A stretch of DNA of 64,000 nt from Hyphomicrobium sp. (GCA_003987725.1 RXJH01000002.1:433274-497273); one strand, 5' to 3'; positions 36,944 through 45,298 are shown, numbered from the stretch's first letter. Translations and numbers: made by a program. Notes: generated from the sequence alone by a model not told the origin.

Positions 36944-37026
36944 CGCTGAGCTTTCAATTGCGGATGTCTCGAGGGCGCCGGACTGCAAACAAGAGCCATT
37001 CCGACCGGCATCAAGAAAGAAACCGA

Positions 37027-37485
37027 ATGCGACTCCTGCTCATTCCAAAAATCACGACTCTCGCCGTCGCTCTTGCCGCCTCTCTGGCATTCGCGGCTAT
37101 TCCACCGGCAATCGCCGAAACCCAAGGATCACAGATGACCACCACACCGTCCGGCCTCCAATACGAAGACACTCAAGTCGGCACCGGCGAGACGCCCGAG
37201 ACCGGCCAGATCTGCGTGATGCACTACACCGGCTGGCTCTATCAGGACGGCAAGAAGGGCAACAAGTTCGATTCCTCGGTCGACCGCGGAAGTCCGTTCG
37301 AATTCCCCATCGGCACCGGACGCGTCATCAAGGGCTGGGACGAAGGCGTCGCGTCGATGAAGGTCGGCGGCAAGCGCACGCTGATCATTCCGCCCGCATT
37401 GGGATATGGCGCACGCGGCGCCGGCGGCGTCATCCCGCCGAATGCCACGCTGCTGTTCGAAGTCGAATTGCTCGGTCTGAAATAG
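37027..37485 (+). CDS. Exported FKBP-type peptidyl-prolyl isomerase
   Basis: 152 residues from the ATG at 37027. Signal peptide to about residue 35 (IPPAIA-ET), then one FKBP domain with VMHYTGWLYQDGKKGNKFDS, FEFPIGTGRVIKGWDEG and GYGARGAGGVIPPNATLLFE, which hold the active-site aromatic residues. A periplasmic folding helper. A family B repeat lies directly downstream. Confidence 0.92.
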   Translation: MRLLLIPKITTLAVALAASLAFAAIPPAIAETQGSQMTTTPSGLQYEDTQVGTGETPETGQICVMHYTGWLYQDGKKGNKFDSSVDRGSPFEFPIGTGRVIKGWDEGVASMKVGGKRTLIIPPALGYGARGAGGVIPPNATLLFEVELLGLK

Positions 37486-37495
37486 ACAGGCCCCT

Positions 37496-37638
37496 CGTCA
37501 TCCTCGAACGCGTGAGCGCAGCGATGCGCGTCCGGGGATCCAGCGTAAGAATCGTCGAAGACGCAATATCGGGCCTTCGGCACATTTGACGCTGGATCCC
37601 CGAACAGTCTCGCGATGCTCGACCTTTCGAGGATGACG
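37496..37638. repeat. Intergenic palindromic repeat, family B, copy 1
   Basis: Begins CGTCATCCTCGAACGCGTGA and ends CTTTCGAGGATGACG, with an inner inverted pair GGGGATCCAGCGT / ACGCTGGATCCCC flanking a conserved core AAGACGCAATATCGGGCCTT. Related copies at 45139-45284 and 61123-61266. All three lie just after a plus-strand gene and before the 3' end of a minus-strand gene. Confidence 0.9.
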
Positions 37639-37658
37639 AATGTGCCCGGCCCCAGCGA

Positions 37659-38444
37659 TCAAACCGGCGCGAGCTGCCCGTAACCTTGATAGCTCGCAAA
37701 CTTCGCGATCGTCTCCGTCAGGTCCCTGCACCGCGGCCGATGATAGCGATCGATATTGCCGAGATATTTTTCGCGCGTGACCGTGTTGGGATGCTCGGCG
37801 CCGTGGGTTGCGATTTCCTCCGGGCTCATCTTGGTCTTGATCTGAAGCTTCCGCGCGATGCCGTCCTCGTTGAGCACGGAATATCCGTAATAGAAAATCG
37901 CCAGGTCATCGAGCGTCGGACTCTGATACCAGTGCCGCCCGCCCCGCTCCGGATAGCGCTGCCCGAAATTGTGCAGGCTGCGGCTCGCCCTGAGGCCGAG
38001 ATTTAGTTTCCTGAACGCTTTGCTGTCGTCCTCGTAATAGCCGAAGGTTGCCTGCTCGTGCAGCGGCCGTCCATACGATGGCGGCGGACCGTTCATCGGA
38101 TCCACGAAAACGTAGTTCCCGATGAAATGCCGCGTCGGCGCGATCACTTTGTCCAGCTGCTGAAAATTTCCGTACAGAAATTCCGTCACGTTGAGCGCCA
38201 TGCGCCACGACCGGCATGTCCGCTCGTAATCCTCGACTTCGCGATCGATGTTGGCGCTGTCGAAATAGGCATTACGCGTCATGTGGATTTCCCAGTCGGG
38301 ACAGAACTGCTTGATGATGTCCCGGCTGGCGTCGGTGGAATTATAGTCGATCATGATGCCATGATCGAAAACACGGCGGTGGTGATCGAGCCACCACGGC
38401 AGCATGTATTCCTCATTGAAGAAGTGGCAGATGACCGTCCGCAT
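37659..38444 (-). CDS. Glycosyltransferase family 2-like protein
   Basis: 261 residues from the ATG at 38444 with a GGGGG leader. The N-terminus TVICHFFNEEYMLPWWLDHH followed by DYNSTDASRDI is the pattern of Glyco_tranf_2_4 type enzymes (a GT2/GT92-like clan), with NSTDAS in place of the usual DNxSxD sugar-nucleotide segment. No membrane helix. It may act on surface polysaccharide; no partner gene is adjacent. Confidence 0.8.
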   Translation of the reverse strand: MRTVICHFFNEEYMLPWWLDHHRRVFDHGIMIDYNSTDASRDIIKQFCPDWEIHMTRNAYFDSANIDREVEDYERTCRSWRMALNVTEFLYGNFQQLDKVIAPTRHFIGNYVFVDPMNGPPPSYGRPLHEQATFGYYEDDSKAFRKLNLGLRASRSLHNFGQRYPERGGRHWYQSPTLDDLAIFYYGYSVLNEDGIARKLQIKTKMSPEEIATHGAEHPNTVTREKYLGNIDRYHRPRCRDLTETIAKFASYQGYGQLAPV

Positions 38445-38591
38445 TGTGCCCCCTGCGATGAAGCCGCTTCGCACGCGCCTCGCTTTTGCTCACTCCAATG
38501 ACGATTGATCCCGGGTTTTAAGTTGATTCGGCAAGTCACCAAAAGGCGGCGCCCAAAGTCTCCGCCGAAATCGCGGGCATGGAGACGAAAT

Positions 38592-38858
38592 CTAGGCTGC
38601 CCGCCGCCGCTTTCCGCGATACCGGTAGATCAACCCGGGCAGCACGATGAACTCCCCTTCCCTCAATGCATCCTCGTCGAATTGCCCGTCACCGCGGCGG
38701 GGCGCGACACCGGTGTAGACGAGGAGACGCCCGAACTCGTCGCGAACGAATTCAAAAAAATCTCTTCCGTCAAACCGGCCAATGGCGCGTCCCTCAGGCA
38801 TCGTGTTGTGAAGAATGGAATATTCGAGAATTTGCGCGCGGCGAGTGCTGGCAAGCAT
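38592..38858 (-). CDS. Small hypothetical protein
   Basis: 88 residues from the ATG at 38858 (MLASTRRAQILEYS). Soluble, with a central GRFDGRDFFEFVRDEFGRLLVY stretch, split here by no motif that I know, and a very basic C-terminus (YRYRGKRRRAA). It follows the next gene by 22 bp, so the two are probably one transcript. Confidence 0.55.
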   Translation of the reverse strand: MLASTRRAQILEYSILHNTMPEGRAIGRFDGRDFFEFVRDEFGRLLVYTGVAPRRGDGQFDEDALREGEFIVLPGLIYRYRGKRRRAA

Positions 38859-38880
38859 GAGCGATGTCCCGTTCCGAAGG

Positions 38881-39192
38881 CTATTTCTGACCGCCAAGCT
38901 CTTGCGGCGGCGCGCCCTTGAAAGGCATAGCCCGGCGCCTCGACAGCTCGTCATAACAGGCGAGCCGCGCTGTTTCCGACTCGACCGTCGCGCAATCGTG
39001 AAGCTCCGATGGCCCCGACGGCCGATTGCTGACGGCCAACAAGGCGATTCCTGTTCCCGCCAGCAATGCGATCAGGATCGCGAAGATGAGCGCAGCTTGT
39101 CTGTTCTCGCGCTCTTTCTTCCTATCGAATTCCTCTGCTTCGAGATCGAAGTGTTTGGGAAAATCGGCATCTTTTCGAAAATCAAAGGACAT
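38881..39192 (-). CDS. Single-span membrane protein with CYD-type C-terminal motif
   Basis: 103 residues from the ATG at 39192 (MSFDFRKD). A charged N-terminal half is followed by one membrane helix (about 37-57, AALIFAILIALLAGTGIALL) and a short outer part with LHDCATVESETARLACYDEL. The C-x10-RLxCYD pattern occurs in many small exported proteobacterial proteins of unknown role, where the two cysteines probably pair. Confidence 0.65.
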   Translation of the reverse strand: MSFDFRKDADFPKHFDLEAEEFDRKKERENRQAALIFAILIALLAGTGIALLAVSNRPSGPSELHDCATVESETARLACYDELSRRRAMPFKGAPPQELGGQK

Positions 39193-39449
39193 AGTCGTTA
39201 ATCGCTTTGCAGCACATCGCACTTGCAACGTAAGAGATCACGCATAAAAATTCGACTGAGGCACTCGCGCGAAAATATAAGCATCCCATAAACACTTGGC
39301 GCGAGCTGGCCAAATTACCGATGTCCGATAGCCATTATCGACAGAGAGCCGATGAGGCCCTCGATCGTCCGCCCACATCGCAAAAAAGGAGCGGAAGCGA
39401 TGCGATCGCCTCCCTCCTTCAGCCGCATACAAAGAAAACTTTCTTCACA

Positions 39450-39746
39450 TCATTTGGTTGCACCGGGATTCTGATCCATTTCAGTGCGCGACAGAGAGCC
39501 ATCATCCGGCTTCGCGTTTGGCATTGCCGTAGAGCCCGTCTTATCGCTGTTGACGCCCGGCTGTTCCTGCATCTGCTTTTCCGAAAGGCTGCCTGAATTC
39601 GGCTTTGCCGTCGGCGTGGCCGTTGAGCCGCTGCCCGAAACGCCCGGATGATCTTTCATCGCCTTTGACGTTATGCCGCTGTCGTCGGCGAATGCGAATG
39701 ACGACGACAAGGCAAGCACTATCGCTGCCAGAAATGGCTTCTGCAT
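39450..39746 (-). CDS. Small secreted repeat protein
   Basis: 98 residues from the ATG at 39746 with AGGAG upstream. Signal peptide ending at AFA-DD (about residue 20). The mature part consists of imperfect repeats of about 33 residues, each with M-x-x-x-PGV, then SGSTA or TGSTA, PxAKPxxGSLS. Low-complexity, Gly/Ser/Pro-rich and probably unfolded. No family recognised. Confidence 0.65.
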   Translation of the reverse strand: MQKPFLAAIVLALSSSFAFADDSGITSKAMKDHPGVSGSGSTATPTAKPNSGSLSEKQMQEQPGVNSDKTGSTAMPNAKPDDGSLSRTEMDQNPGATK

Positions 39747-40051
39747 CGGAAACTTCTCCTGTTTTGAAAGGCTTATTCTCACTTCGACGCGAAATCGCGG
39801 GCCCTGCGCAAGCAGTGCGACCGGACGACGCTTCTATAGGCGCCGGTGTTTTTCGATCTCACACGATCCGTTACGGTGGGCTTTAGAAGTTCGTTTCATG
39901 CCCTGCCGGAAATTTCTGGCGGTCAGGCAAAAAATCCGGGAGCGGGTGCTCCCAAACGGGCTGTCCCCTACGGAACATCGTTCCCGGGAAGCTTGGTGCA
40001 CAAATCCCCGGAGCTGAAACAAACCTGATCTTTCACCACAAGGACAGTGTC
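39747..40051. other. Divergent intergenic region
   Basis: 305 bp between the repeat protein and the DUF2147 gene. It should hold both promoters; I see no clear element and no gene. Confidence 0.45.
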
Positions 40052-40882
40052 ATGCGCGCAGTGAAATACATCGCATCGGCGTTCGTCGCCCTGGTAGCAC
40101 CAGCAGTCGTCGGGAGCGCATCAGCCGCGACCGATCCGATCGGTATCTGGCTGAACGACACGGGCCGCGGCGCCGTCGAAATCAAGCAATGCGGCGATAC
40201 GCTGTGTGGCAACGTCGTTTGGGTGAAGTCGGAATCGGATGCGGACGGATGCGGCAAGCAAATCATGGGCGATGTCGCACCTGTCGGCGGCGGCCGCTGG
40301 GATAATGGCTGGATCTACTCGCCGGAACGCGGCCGCAAGTACGACGTCGAGCTGACGCCACTCGCCAACGGCAACCTCAAAGTCGTCGGTTACGCCGGCA
40401 TGAAATTTCTGTCGAAGACGATGATCTGGAAGCCCGCGCCGCATGATCTGCAGCTTTGCGGTCAGACGGACGCGAAGGCCGATACGCCCGCAACCAAGAA
40501 ATCCGATGACGTAACCGCCGCTGTCGTTCCACCGCCCGCGGCGCCTGCTGCGGCGAAACCCGACTCCTCCAGCTTGCCGCCCGCCGCAACGAAGGAAGCG
40601 AGTGCGGAACCCGCAACCGCGGCGCCTGCCCAAGACACGAAGAAGGCGGATGAAGCGAAAGCACCCGCGCCTGCACCGTCCTCGGAATCGCCCGGTGACA
40701 CTGCAAAGAACGGCGACACCGCCAACGAAGATGCAAAAGGCAACGACAACGACATCGCCGGCCAGCTCGGCAAGATCAAGATCGGCGACGTGTCATTGGA
40801 CAAGGTCCTGACACGGACCAAATCCGGCAAGTGCAAGCTCGATCTTCCCTGGGTGAAGGTCACCATCGATTGCGAGCAGTAA
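40052..40882 (+). CDS. DUF2147 secreted protein with long Pro/Ala linker
   Basis: 276 residues with AAGGA upstream. Signal peptide to about residue 25 (SASA-AT), then a DUF2147 domain (about 27-140: IGIWLNDTGRGAVEIKQCGD, LCGNVVWVK, MKFLSKTMIW). This is followed by a Pro/Ala/Lys-rich, probably disordered linker (about 150-240) and a short C-terminal module ending in CKLDLPWVKVTIDC. Most DUF2147 proteins stop after the first domain, so the tail is an addition. Periplasmic or outer-membrane location likely; function unknown. Confidence 0.85.
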   Translation: MRAVKYIASAFVALVAPAVVGSASAATDPIGIWLNDTGRGAVEIKQCGDTLCGNVVWVKSESDADGCGKQIMGDVAPVGGGRWDNGWIYSPERGRKYDVELTPLANGNLKVVGYAGMKFLSKTMIWKPAPHDLQLCGQTDAKADTPATKKSDDVTAAVVPPPAAPAAAKPDSSSLPPAATKEASAEPATAAPAQDTKKADEAKAPAPAPSSESPGDTAKNGDTANEDAKGNDNDIAGQLGKIKIGDVSLDKVLTRTKSGKCKLDLPWVKVTIDCEQ

Positions 40883-40923
40883 AAGCTCGCGCTAGCCGAG
40901 GCGTTCCCCCCTCCTCGGCCAAT

Positions 40924-40959
40924 GAAACACCCGCTGCGGCTGCCCGCAGCGGGTGTTTC
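40924..40959 (+). terminator. Strong hairpin after the DUF2147 gene
   Basis: Perfect 16-bp stem (40924-40939 with 40944-40959) and 4-base loop, 41 bp after the stop. The 3' arm ends in GTGTTTC with no further T run, but the stem is long enough to act as a terminator. Confidence 0.7.
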
Positions 40960-40971
40960 CGTCATCGCGCA

Positions 40972-41006
40972 CAAAAAAACACGGCGGCAGATGTACTGCC
41001 GCCGTG
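40972..41006 (-). terminator. Intrinsic terminator of pqqA
   Basis: Perfect 11-bp stem (40980-40990 with 40996-41006) followed on the minus strand by seven T residues, 27 bp after the pqqA stop. It makes pqqA a one-gene transcript. Confidence 0.9.
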
Positions 41007-41032
41007 CTTGAATTCAAATCGGAAGTATCGAC

Positions 41033-41122
41033 TTAGATGAGGTCGATCTCAGCCGGAAGGTACGACGTAACTTCCAGGCCGACTTCCTGCTCGCGAACTG
41101 CGGGCTTGGTCCAGGTCTTCAT
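41033..41122 (-). CDS. pqqA: PQQ precursor peptide PqqA (orphan copy)
   Basis: 29 residues, ATG at 41122 with GGAGG five bases upstream, stop TAA at 41033. The peptide starts MKTWTKPAVRE and contains the conserved E-V-T-S-Y core with E17 and Y21, the glutamate and tyrosine that PqqE joins to build pyrroloquinoline quinone. The flanking VGLEVTSYLPAEIDL is nearly invariant in methylotroph PqqA. No pqqB, C, D or E gene follows; the transcript ends at the terminator just downstream. PQQ is the cofactor of periplasmic methanol dehydrogenases. Missed by length-limited gene finding. Confidence 0.93.
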   Translation of the reverse strand: MKTWTKPAVREQEVGLEVTSYLPAEIDLI

Positions 41123-41316
41123 GGTGTCCTCCATTAGACTTCGAGAACTTGAGGTCCTCAGTACAATAAAACATAGCTACGCACCTTGATAACGTCCAAT
41201 CGCAATCGCGTGACAATTTGATAAGATTGACTGATCGAGGGTCTTGTCCTGCCTGATCGAACACGGCAAGGTTCGAGACCCGAAACACCCCTGATTAGAC
41301 CTGGAGTTAACGAAAA

Positions 41317-41553
41317 ATGCCAATGCCAGCGGCCGACATCGAACGGATGATAAAAACCCGCTTCCCGGATGCTCAAATCGTGCTCAAGGACCTGGCGGGC
41401 GACAACGACCACTGGGCCGCCCACGTCGTCTCGGCAGCCTTCAAGGGGAAAAGCCGCATCCAGCAGCACCAGATGGTCTATGAGGCCCTGGGCGGCAACA
41501 TGGGCGGCGTATTGCATGCCCTGCAGCTTACCACCGCGCTGCCGCCGGATTGA
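41317..41553 (+). CDS. BolA-family protein
   Basis: 78 residues with the BolA fold pattern: [50 protein letters not shown]. The conserved late His (RIQQHQ) is the cluster ligand used with monothiol glutaredoxins. It lies 85 bp before grxD, and the two products are expected to form a 2Fe-2S heterodimer involved in iron-sulfur trafficking or iron sensing. IbaG/BolA subtype not decided. Confidence 0.92.
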   Translation: MPMPAADIERMIKTRFPDAQIVLKDLAGDNDHWAAHVVSAAFKGKSRIQQHQMVYEALGGNMGGVLHALQLTTALPPD

Positions 41554-41638
41554 CAACGAGCCGGTCTCGCCCACATCTGAAGACGACAAGCGGGCGCGCC
41601 GTCAGGGCTGCCCCGACACCAATAAAGGAGCCTCAAGA

Positions 41639-41983
41639 ATGGCCTCTGATACCGTCAGCGAAACGATCGCCAAGACGATCGCCGACAATGACGTTGTTTT
41701 GTTCATGAAGGGTACGAAGCAGTTTCCGCAGTGCGGCTTCTCGGCGACCGCCGTGAAGATCCTTGAGCACCTCGGCGTGCCGTTCAAGGACGTGAACGTG
41801 CTCGAGGATCAGGGCGTTCGCGAAGGCATCAAGACGTTTTCGAACTGGCCGACGATCCCGCAGCTCTACGTCAAGGGCGAATTCGTCGGCGGCTGCGATA
41901 TCATGCGCGAAATGTATTCCGCGGGCGAGCTGCACAATCTCATCTGCGAAAAGGGCATTCCCCACTCGCATCAGCACGCCTGA
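41639..41983 (+). CDS. grxD: Monothiol glutaredoxin Grx4/GrxD
   Basis: 114 residues from the ATG at 41639 with AAAGGAG upstream. The CGFS active site is at C32-S35 in QCGFSATAV, with KGTKQFP before it and [20 protein letters not shown] after, which is the glutathione-binding cis-Pro segment. CGFS glutaredoxins hold and transfer 2Fe-2S clusters. Partner of the upstream BolA. Confidence 0.97.
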   Translation: MASDTVSETIAKTIADNDVVLFMKGTKQFPQCGFSATAVKILEHLGVPFKDVNVLEDQGVREGIKTFSNWPTIPQLYVKGEFVGGCDIMREMYSAGELHNLICEKGIPHSHQHA

Positions 41984-42015
41984 CGCGCATCGCGCAGAAG
42001 CCACCGGTTACAATC

Positions 42016-42058
42016 AAAGCGCTCGCTGCTTATCCAAGCACGAGCGCTTTTAGTTTTT
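42016..42058 (+). terminator. Intrinsic terminator of bolA-grxD inside the peptidase 3' end
   Basis: A 10-bp perfect stem (42016-42025 with 42041-42050), 15-base loop and trailing TAGTTTTT. It overlaps the last codons of the convergent peptidase gene, so the sequence serves both. Confidence 0.8.
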
Positions 42059-43109
42059 GCGCATCGATCGCCTCGACGACCCGGCCGTGCTTGCCCGTTG
42101 TCGTCTCCGCAGCGAGCATTGCATTCAGCACGGCTTCTTCGACGCTCTCGACGACAGCGAGATAGATCGCATCAAGATCGTCGTTGCTGACGGCCGTGAA
42201 CGACAACGACGGCGGCTCCGGCAATTGACCCGGATCATTCGCCGTCGAAAACGCCATGAAAATATCGCCCGAAGAGTTGCCCGAGGGCGTGCCGCCCCGC
42301 CCGATGCCGATCGACGCCCGCCGCGCGAGACGCTCGAGCTGCCCCGGCAGCAGCGGCGCATCCGTGGCGATGATCACGATGATCGAGCCGCGCTCCATCG
42401 AATAAACCCGCTCGCCCGGCAACAGATCGCCCACCGGCTTCCCGCACACCGTCAGCCACGGCTTGATGCCATGGTTCGCCTGCACCAGCACGCCGACGGT
42501 GTGCACCCCGAGCCGCGTCACAGCCTTCCGCGACGCCGTTCCCGTTCCGCCCTTGAACTCGTAGGCGATCATGCCCGTGCCGCCGCCAACGCAACCTTCC
42601 GCCACCGGACCAGGACGCGCACTGTCGATTGCCGACATCACATGCTCTTCGGTGACATGAAAGCCCGCGATGTCGCTCAAGAAGCCGTCATAGGTTTCCG
42701 CTGCGACCGGAAGTGCCCAAAGATCCTCGCCCAGCGCCGCAAACCTTTTAGCCATCCACTTCAGCGTGGCGTGATGCGCCAGTCCGACCGAAAACGTATT
42801 GGTGATCGTGATCGGCCCCGTGAACCACCCCGCGTCGCGGATCCAATGCGCGCCGGTCATCTCGCCGTTGCCGTTCATCGAGAACACGCCCGCCCAGACG
42901 GGGTGCGCGAGATCTTGCGGCGCGCGCGGCAGGATTGCCGTCACCCCCGTATGCACCGGACCGCCATCGTTTCGCAGCGTCGTGAAGCCGACCGTCACGC
43001 CCGCGACATCGGTGATGGCATTGAGCGGACCGGTTTGCCCCGGCATTGGCAGACCAAGCCCCCGCGCTCGCGGCTTGCCGTTCGGCGCAAACTTCGCTGG
43101 ATCGGTCAT
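42030..43109 (-). CDS. P1/S58-family peptidase (DmpA-like aminopeptidase)
   Basis: 359 residues with AGGAGG four to five bases before the ATG. Sequence features of the DmpA/BapA group: the N-terminal GPLNAITDVAGVTVGF segment, VGGGTGMIAYEFKGGTGTASR, and GRGGTPSGNSSGDIFMAFS, in which the serine after GN is the autoprocessing site and N-terminal nucleophile of the beta chain. Such enzymes release N-terminal D- or L-residues or beta-amino acids. The segment is conserved, so the protein should self-cleave. Confidence 0.9.
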   Translation of the reverse strand: MTDPAKFAPNGKPRARGLGLPMPGQTGPLNAITDVAGVTVGFTTLRNDGGPVHTGVTAILPRAPQDLAHPVWAGVFSMNGNGEMTGAHWIRDAGWFTGPITITNTFSVGLAHHATLKWMAKRFAALGEDLWALPVAAETYDGFLSDIAGFHVTEEHVMSAIDSARPGPVAEGCVGGGTGMIAYEFKGGTGTASRKAVTRLGVHTVGVLVQANHGIKPWLTVCGKPVGDLLPGERVYSMERGSIIVIIATDAPLLPGQLERLARRASIGIGRGGTPSGNSSGDIFMAFSTANDPGQLPEPPSLSFTAVSNDDLDAIYLAVVESVEEAVLNAMLAAETTTGKHGRVVEAIDAQKLKALVLG

Positions 43110-43252
43110 AAGACCTCCTGACTGTGTTCTCTTTCCTTACCAGAGCCGCACCGCTTCGGCTTGACCGCCCGCTGTCTCAATTTTGCCGAACGGAAGTGCT
43201 GCCTCCGCTATTGGCAACAGGGCGTGCCCCGGTCGCGAAAAGGAGCCGGACA

Positions 43253-44368
43253 TTGCGGGTCATGTGGCTGAGCGGCCGACGCTTCTTTCTCTCGCTGACC
43301 ATTCTGACCGCCAGCGTCTGCCTCGCTCTCGGCATCACGATGCCGATCCTGAAGCTCACCACCTTCTCATTCTGGACGACGGAGCATTCTCTTCTCTCGA
43401 CCGTCAGCGTGCTGCTGCACGACGGCCAGACGTTCCTCGGCATGATCGTGCTCGTCTTCTCGATCCTGCTGCCGGTGACGAAGCTTCTTTATCTGCTGCT
43501 CGTTTCGACCTTGCCGCCGGCCGAAATCGTCCGCCACCAGGGCCGGCTGCGCGCGCTCGAATGGCTCGGCAAATGGTCGATGCACGACGTTCTCGTGCTC
43601 GCCCTCACGATCTTCTTCATCAAGAGCCAGGGCGTCTATGATGCGTCGAGCCTCAACGGCGTCTACTTCTTCACGGCCGCCGTCATGCTAATGATCCTGT
43701 CGTACGCGTGGATACGAACCGACGGCATGGCCGCCGCGCCCGATCTCGTCCCCGTCCTGCCTCAGCCCGACGTCGGGCAAACGGCCCGCACTTCTGGGTG
43801 GCGCAACTTCGCGCTGAGCTTCCTGATCATTCTCGCCACGGTCTTTTTCGCGCTCGGCCTCATCCTGCCGACGATCCGCTTCACGACGGTCTACGTCTGG
43901 ACCAACGAGCATTCGATCCTGACGATCATGTACGCGCTCTTCGAGAACGACGAATATTTCCTCTGCGCAATTGTCTTCGCCGTGTCCGTCTTCTTCCCGT
44001 TCCTGAAACTCTTTTACTTGCTGACGCTGATCACCGCGCACGACATGCCGGATGATTTCCGCAGGAAGTCGTTCGCAACGATGGAATGGATCGGCCGCTA
44101 TTCAATGACGGACGTCATGGTGCTGGCGTTGATGATCTTCTACGTCAACTCATCGGGATATACGGAAGCCCGCGTGCTGCCGGGCGTCTATTTCTTCGCA
44201 GCTTCCGCCCTGATGACGATCCTCGCCTATGGCTGGGCCAACGCCGAGCCGCCGTCCACGCGTCGCCGGAAGCGTCGGCCGGACGGCGGCGGTCCGGCGA
44301 TCGCGGCAAGTCCCGGCGTCTCCATCGCGCGCACACCGCATCGCCGCCACTGGTGGAAGCCCGTCTGA
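43253..44368 (+). CDS. Membrane protein with two PqiA-type domains
   Basis: 371 residues from a TTG at 43253, chosen because AGGAG lies seven bases upstream; the ATG at 43262 is too far from it. Two homologous halves of about 150 residues each contain four membrane helices and the shared pattern WTxEHSxLxx...LE/MEWxGxxSMxDVxVLAL...F. This is the paraquat-inducible protein A fold. The CxxC pairs found in PqiA are missing. The basic C-terminal tail (about 335-371) is cytoplasmic. PqiA-like proteins help move lipids between membranes together with MCE proteins, but no MCE gene is nearby. Confidence 0.85.
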   Translation: MRVMWLSGRRFFLSLTILTASVCLALGITMPILKLTTFSFWTTEHSLLSTVSVLLHDGQTFLGMIVLVFSILLPVTKLLYLLLVSTLPPAEIVRHQGRLRALEWLGKWSMHDVLVLALTIFFIKSQGVYDASSLNGVYFFTAAVMLMILSYAWIRTDGMAAAPDLVPVLPQPDVGQTARTSGWRNFALSFLIILATVFFALGLILPTIRFTTVYVWTNEHSILTIMYALFENDEYFLCAIVFAVSVFFPFLKLFYLLTLITAHDMPDDFRRKSFATMEWIGRYSMTDVMVLALMIFYVNSSGYTEARVLPGVYFFAASALMTILAYGWANAEPPSTRRRKRRPDGGGPAIAASPGVSIARTPHRRHWWKPV

Positions 44369-44481
44369 GCAATCCGTTCGCTATCTTGGAACGAACGCAT
44401 GGCCTAGCCATGTCTCGCACAATGCCGCTATATCGTTGCCGCCCGCGCAATGGGCAGATCGACAAGTGAGCGAAGCAAGCG

Positions 44482-45123
44482 ATGCTGAAAGTCTGGGGAC
44501 GCCGCAATTCGTTGAACGTCCAAAAAGTCATGTGGCTCGTTGGCGAATTGGATCTCCCGCACGAGCACATCGCGGCAGGCGGCGACTTCGGAAAACTCGA
44601 CACACCCGCATACCTCGCCATGAACCCTCACGGCCGCATTCCCGTGATCGAGGACGAGGGACGCTCGGTATGGGAATCGCACGCCATTCTTCGCTACATC
44701 GCGGCGCGCTACGGCCGGGACCGCTTCTGGTCGGACGACGCCTGGCAGCGCTCCAACTACGAGCGATGGATGGATTGGTCAGCGACGGCGTTGCAGCCCA
44801 CGTTCCTCAACGACGTGTTCTGGGCCTTCTATCGCACGCCCGAGACGGAAAGAGACTGGACGATCATCCATCGCGGTGTCGAGCAAAGCGCGAAGCATTT
44901 CGAGCTTCTCGATCGCTGGCTGCAGGGAAAGGCGTACATGCTCGGCGACAGCTTAAGCCTCGCCGACATTACGACAGGCGCCCTTCTCTTCCGCTACTAC
45001 GGCATCGACATCCCGCGCCCGAGCCTTCCGAACGTCGAAGCCTGGTATGAACGCCTGAAGGCCCGCCCCGCCTACCGCGAGCACGTCATGGTGGCGTTCG
45101 ACGATCTCTTCGGCAAACGCTGA
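44482..45123 (+). CDS. Glutathione S-transferase family protein
   Basis: 213 residues, thioredoxin-like domain (1-80) with WGRRNSLNVQKVMWL, in which S10 is the probable glutathione-activating residue, and NPHGRIPVIED; then a helical domain with LGDSLSLADITTGALL. Resembles the theta-like bacterial group. A second GST is in the ilv operon; the two are not close copies. Ends just before a family B repeat. Confidence 0.9.
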   Translation: MLKVWGRRNSLNVQKVMWLVGELDLPHEHIAAGGDFGKLDTPAYLAMNPHGRIPVIEDEGRSVWESHAILRYIAARYGRDRFWSDDAWQRSNYERWMDWSATALQPTFLNDVFWAFYRTPETERDWTIIHRGVEQSAKHFELLDRWLQGKAYMLGDSLSLADITTGALLFRYYGIDIPRPSLPNVEAWYERLKARPAYREHVMVAFDDLFGKR

Positions 45124-45138
45124 CCGTCGCCGCCCGCT

Positions 45139-45284
45139 CGTCATCCTCGGCCGAGCGCAGCGAAGCTGCGTCGATGGCCGGGGATCCAGCGTAAGAGTCG
45201 TCGAAGACACAATATCGGGCCTTCGGCGCGTTTTACGCTGGATCCTCGAACAGTCTCGCGATGCTCGCCTGTTCGAGAATGACT
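45139..45284. repeat. Intergenic palindromic repeat, family B, copy 2
   Basis: Same plan as copy 1, with GGGGATCCAGCGTAAGAGTC, the core AAGACACAATATCGGGCCTT and TTTTACGCTGGATCCTCGAA. Lies between two convergent genes. Confidence 0.9.
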
Positions 45285-45298
45285 GACGTAACCCGCCG

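Noticed and set aside
41271-41290. GGTTCGAGACC stretch considered as a tRNA T-loop
   Set aside because: No acceptor stem, anticodon arm or D-arm can be drawn around it.
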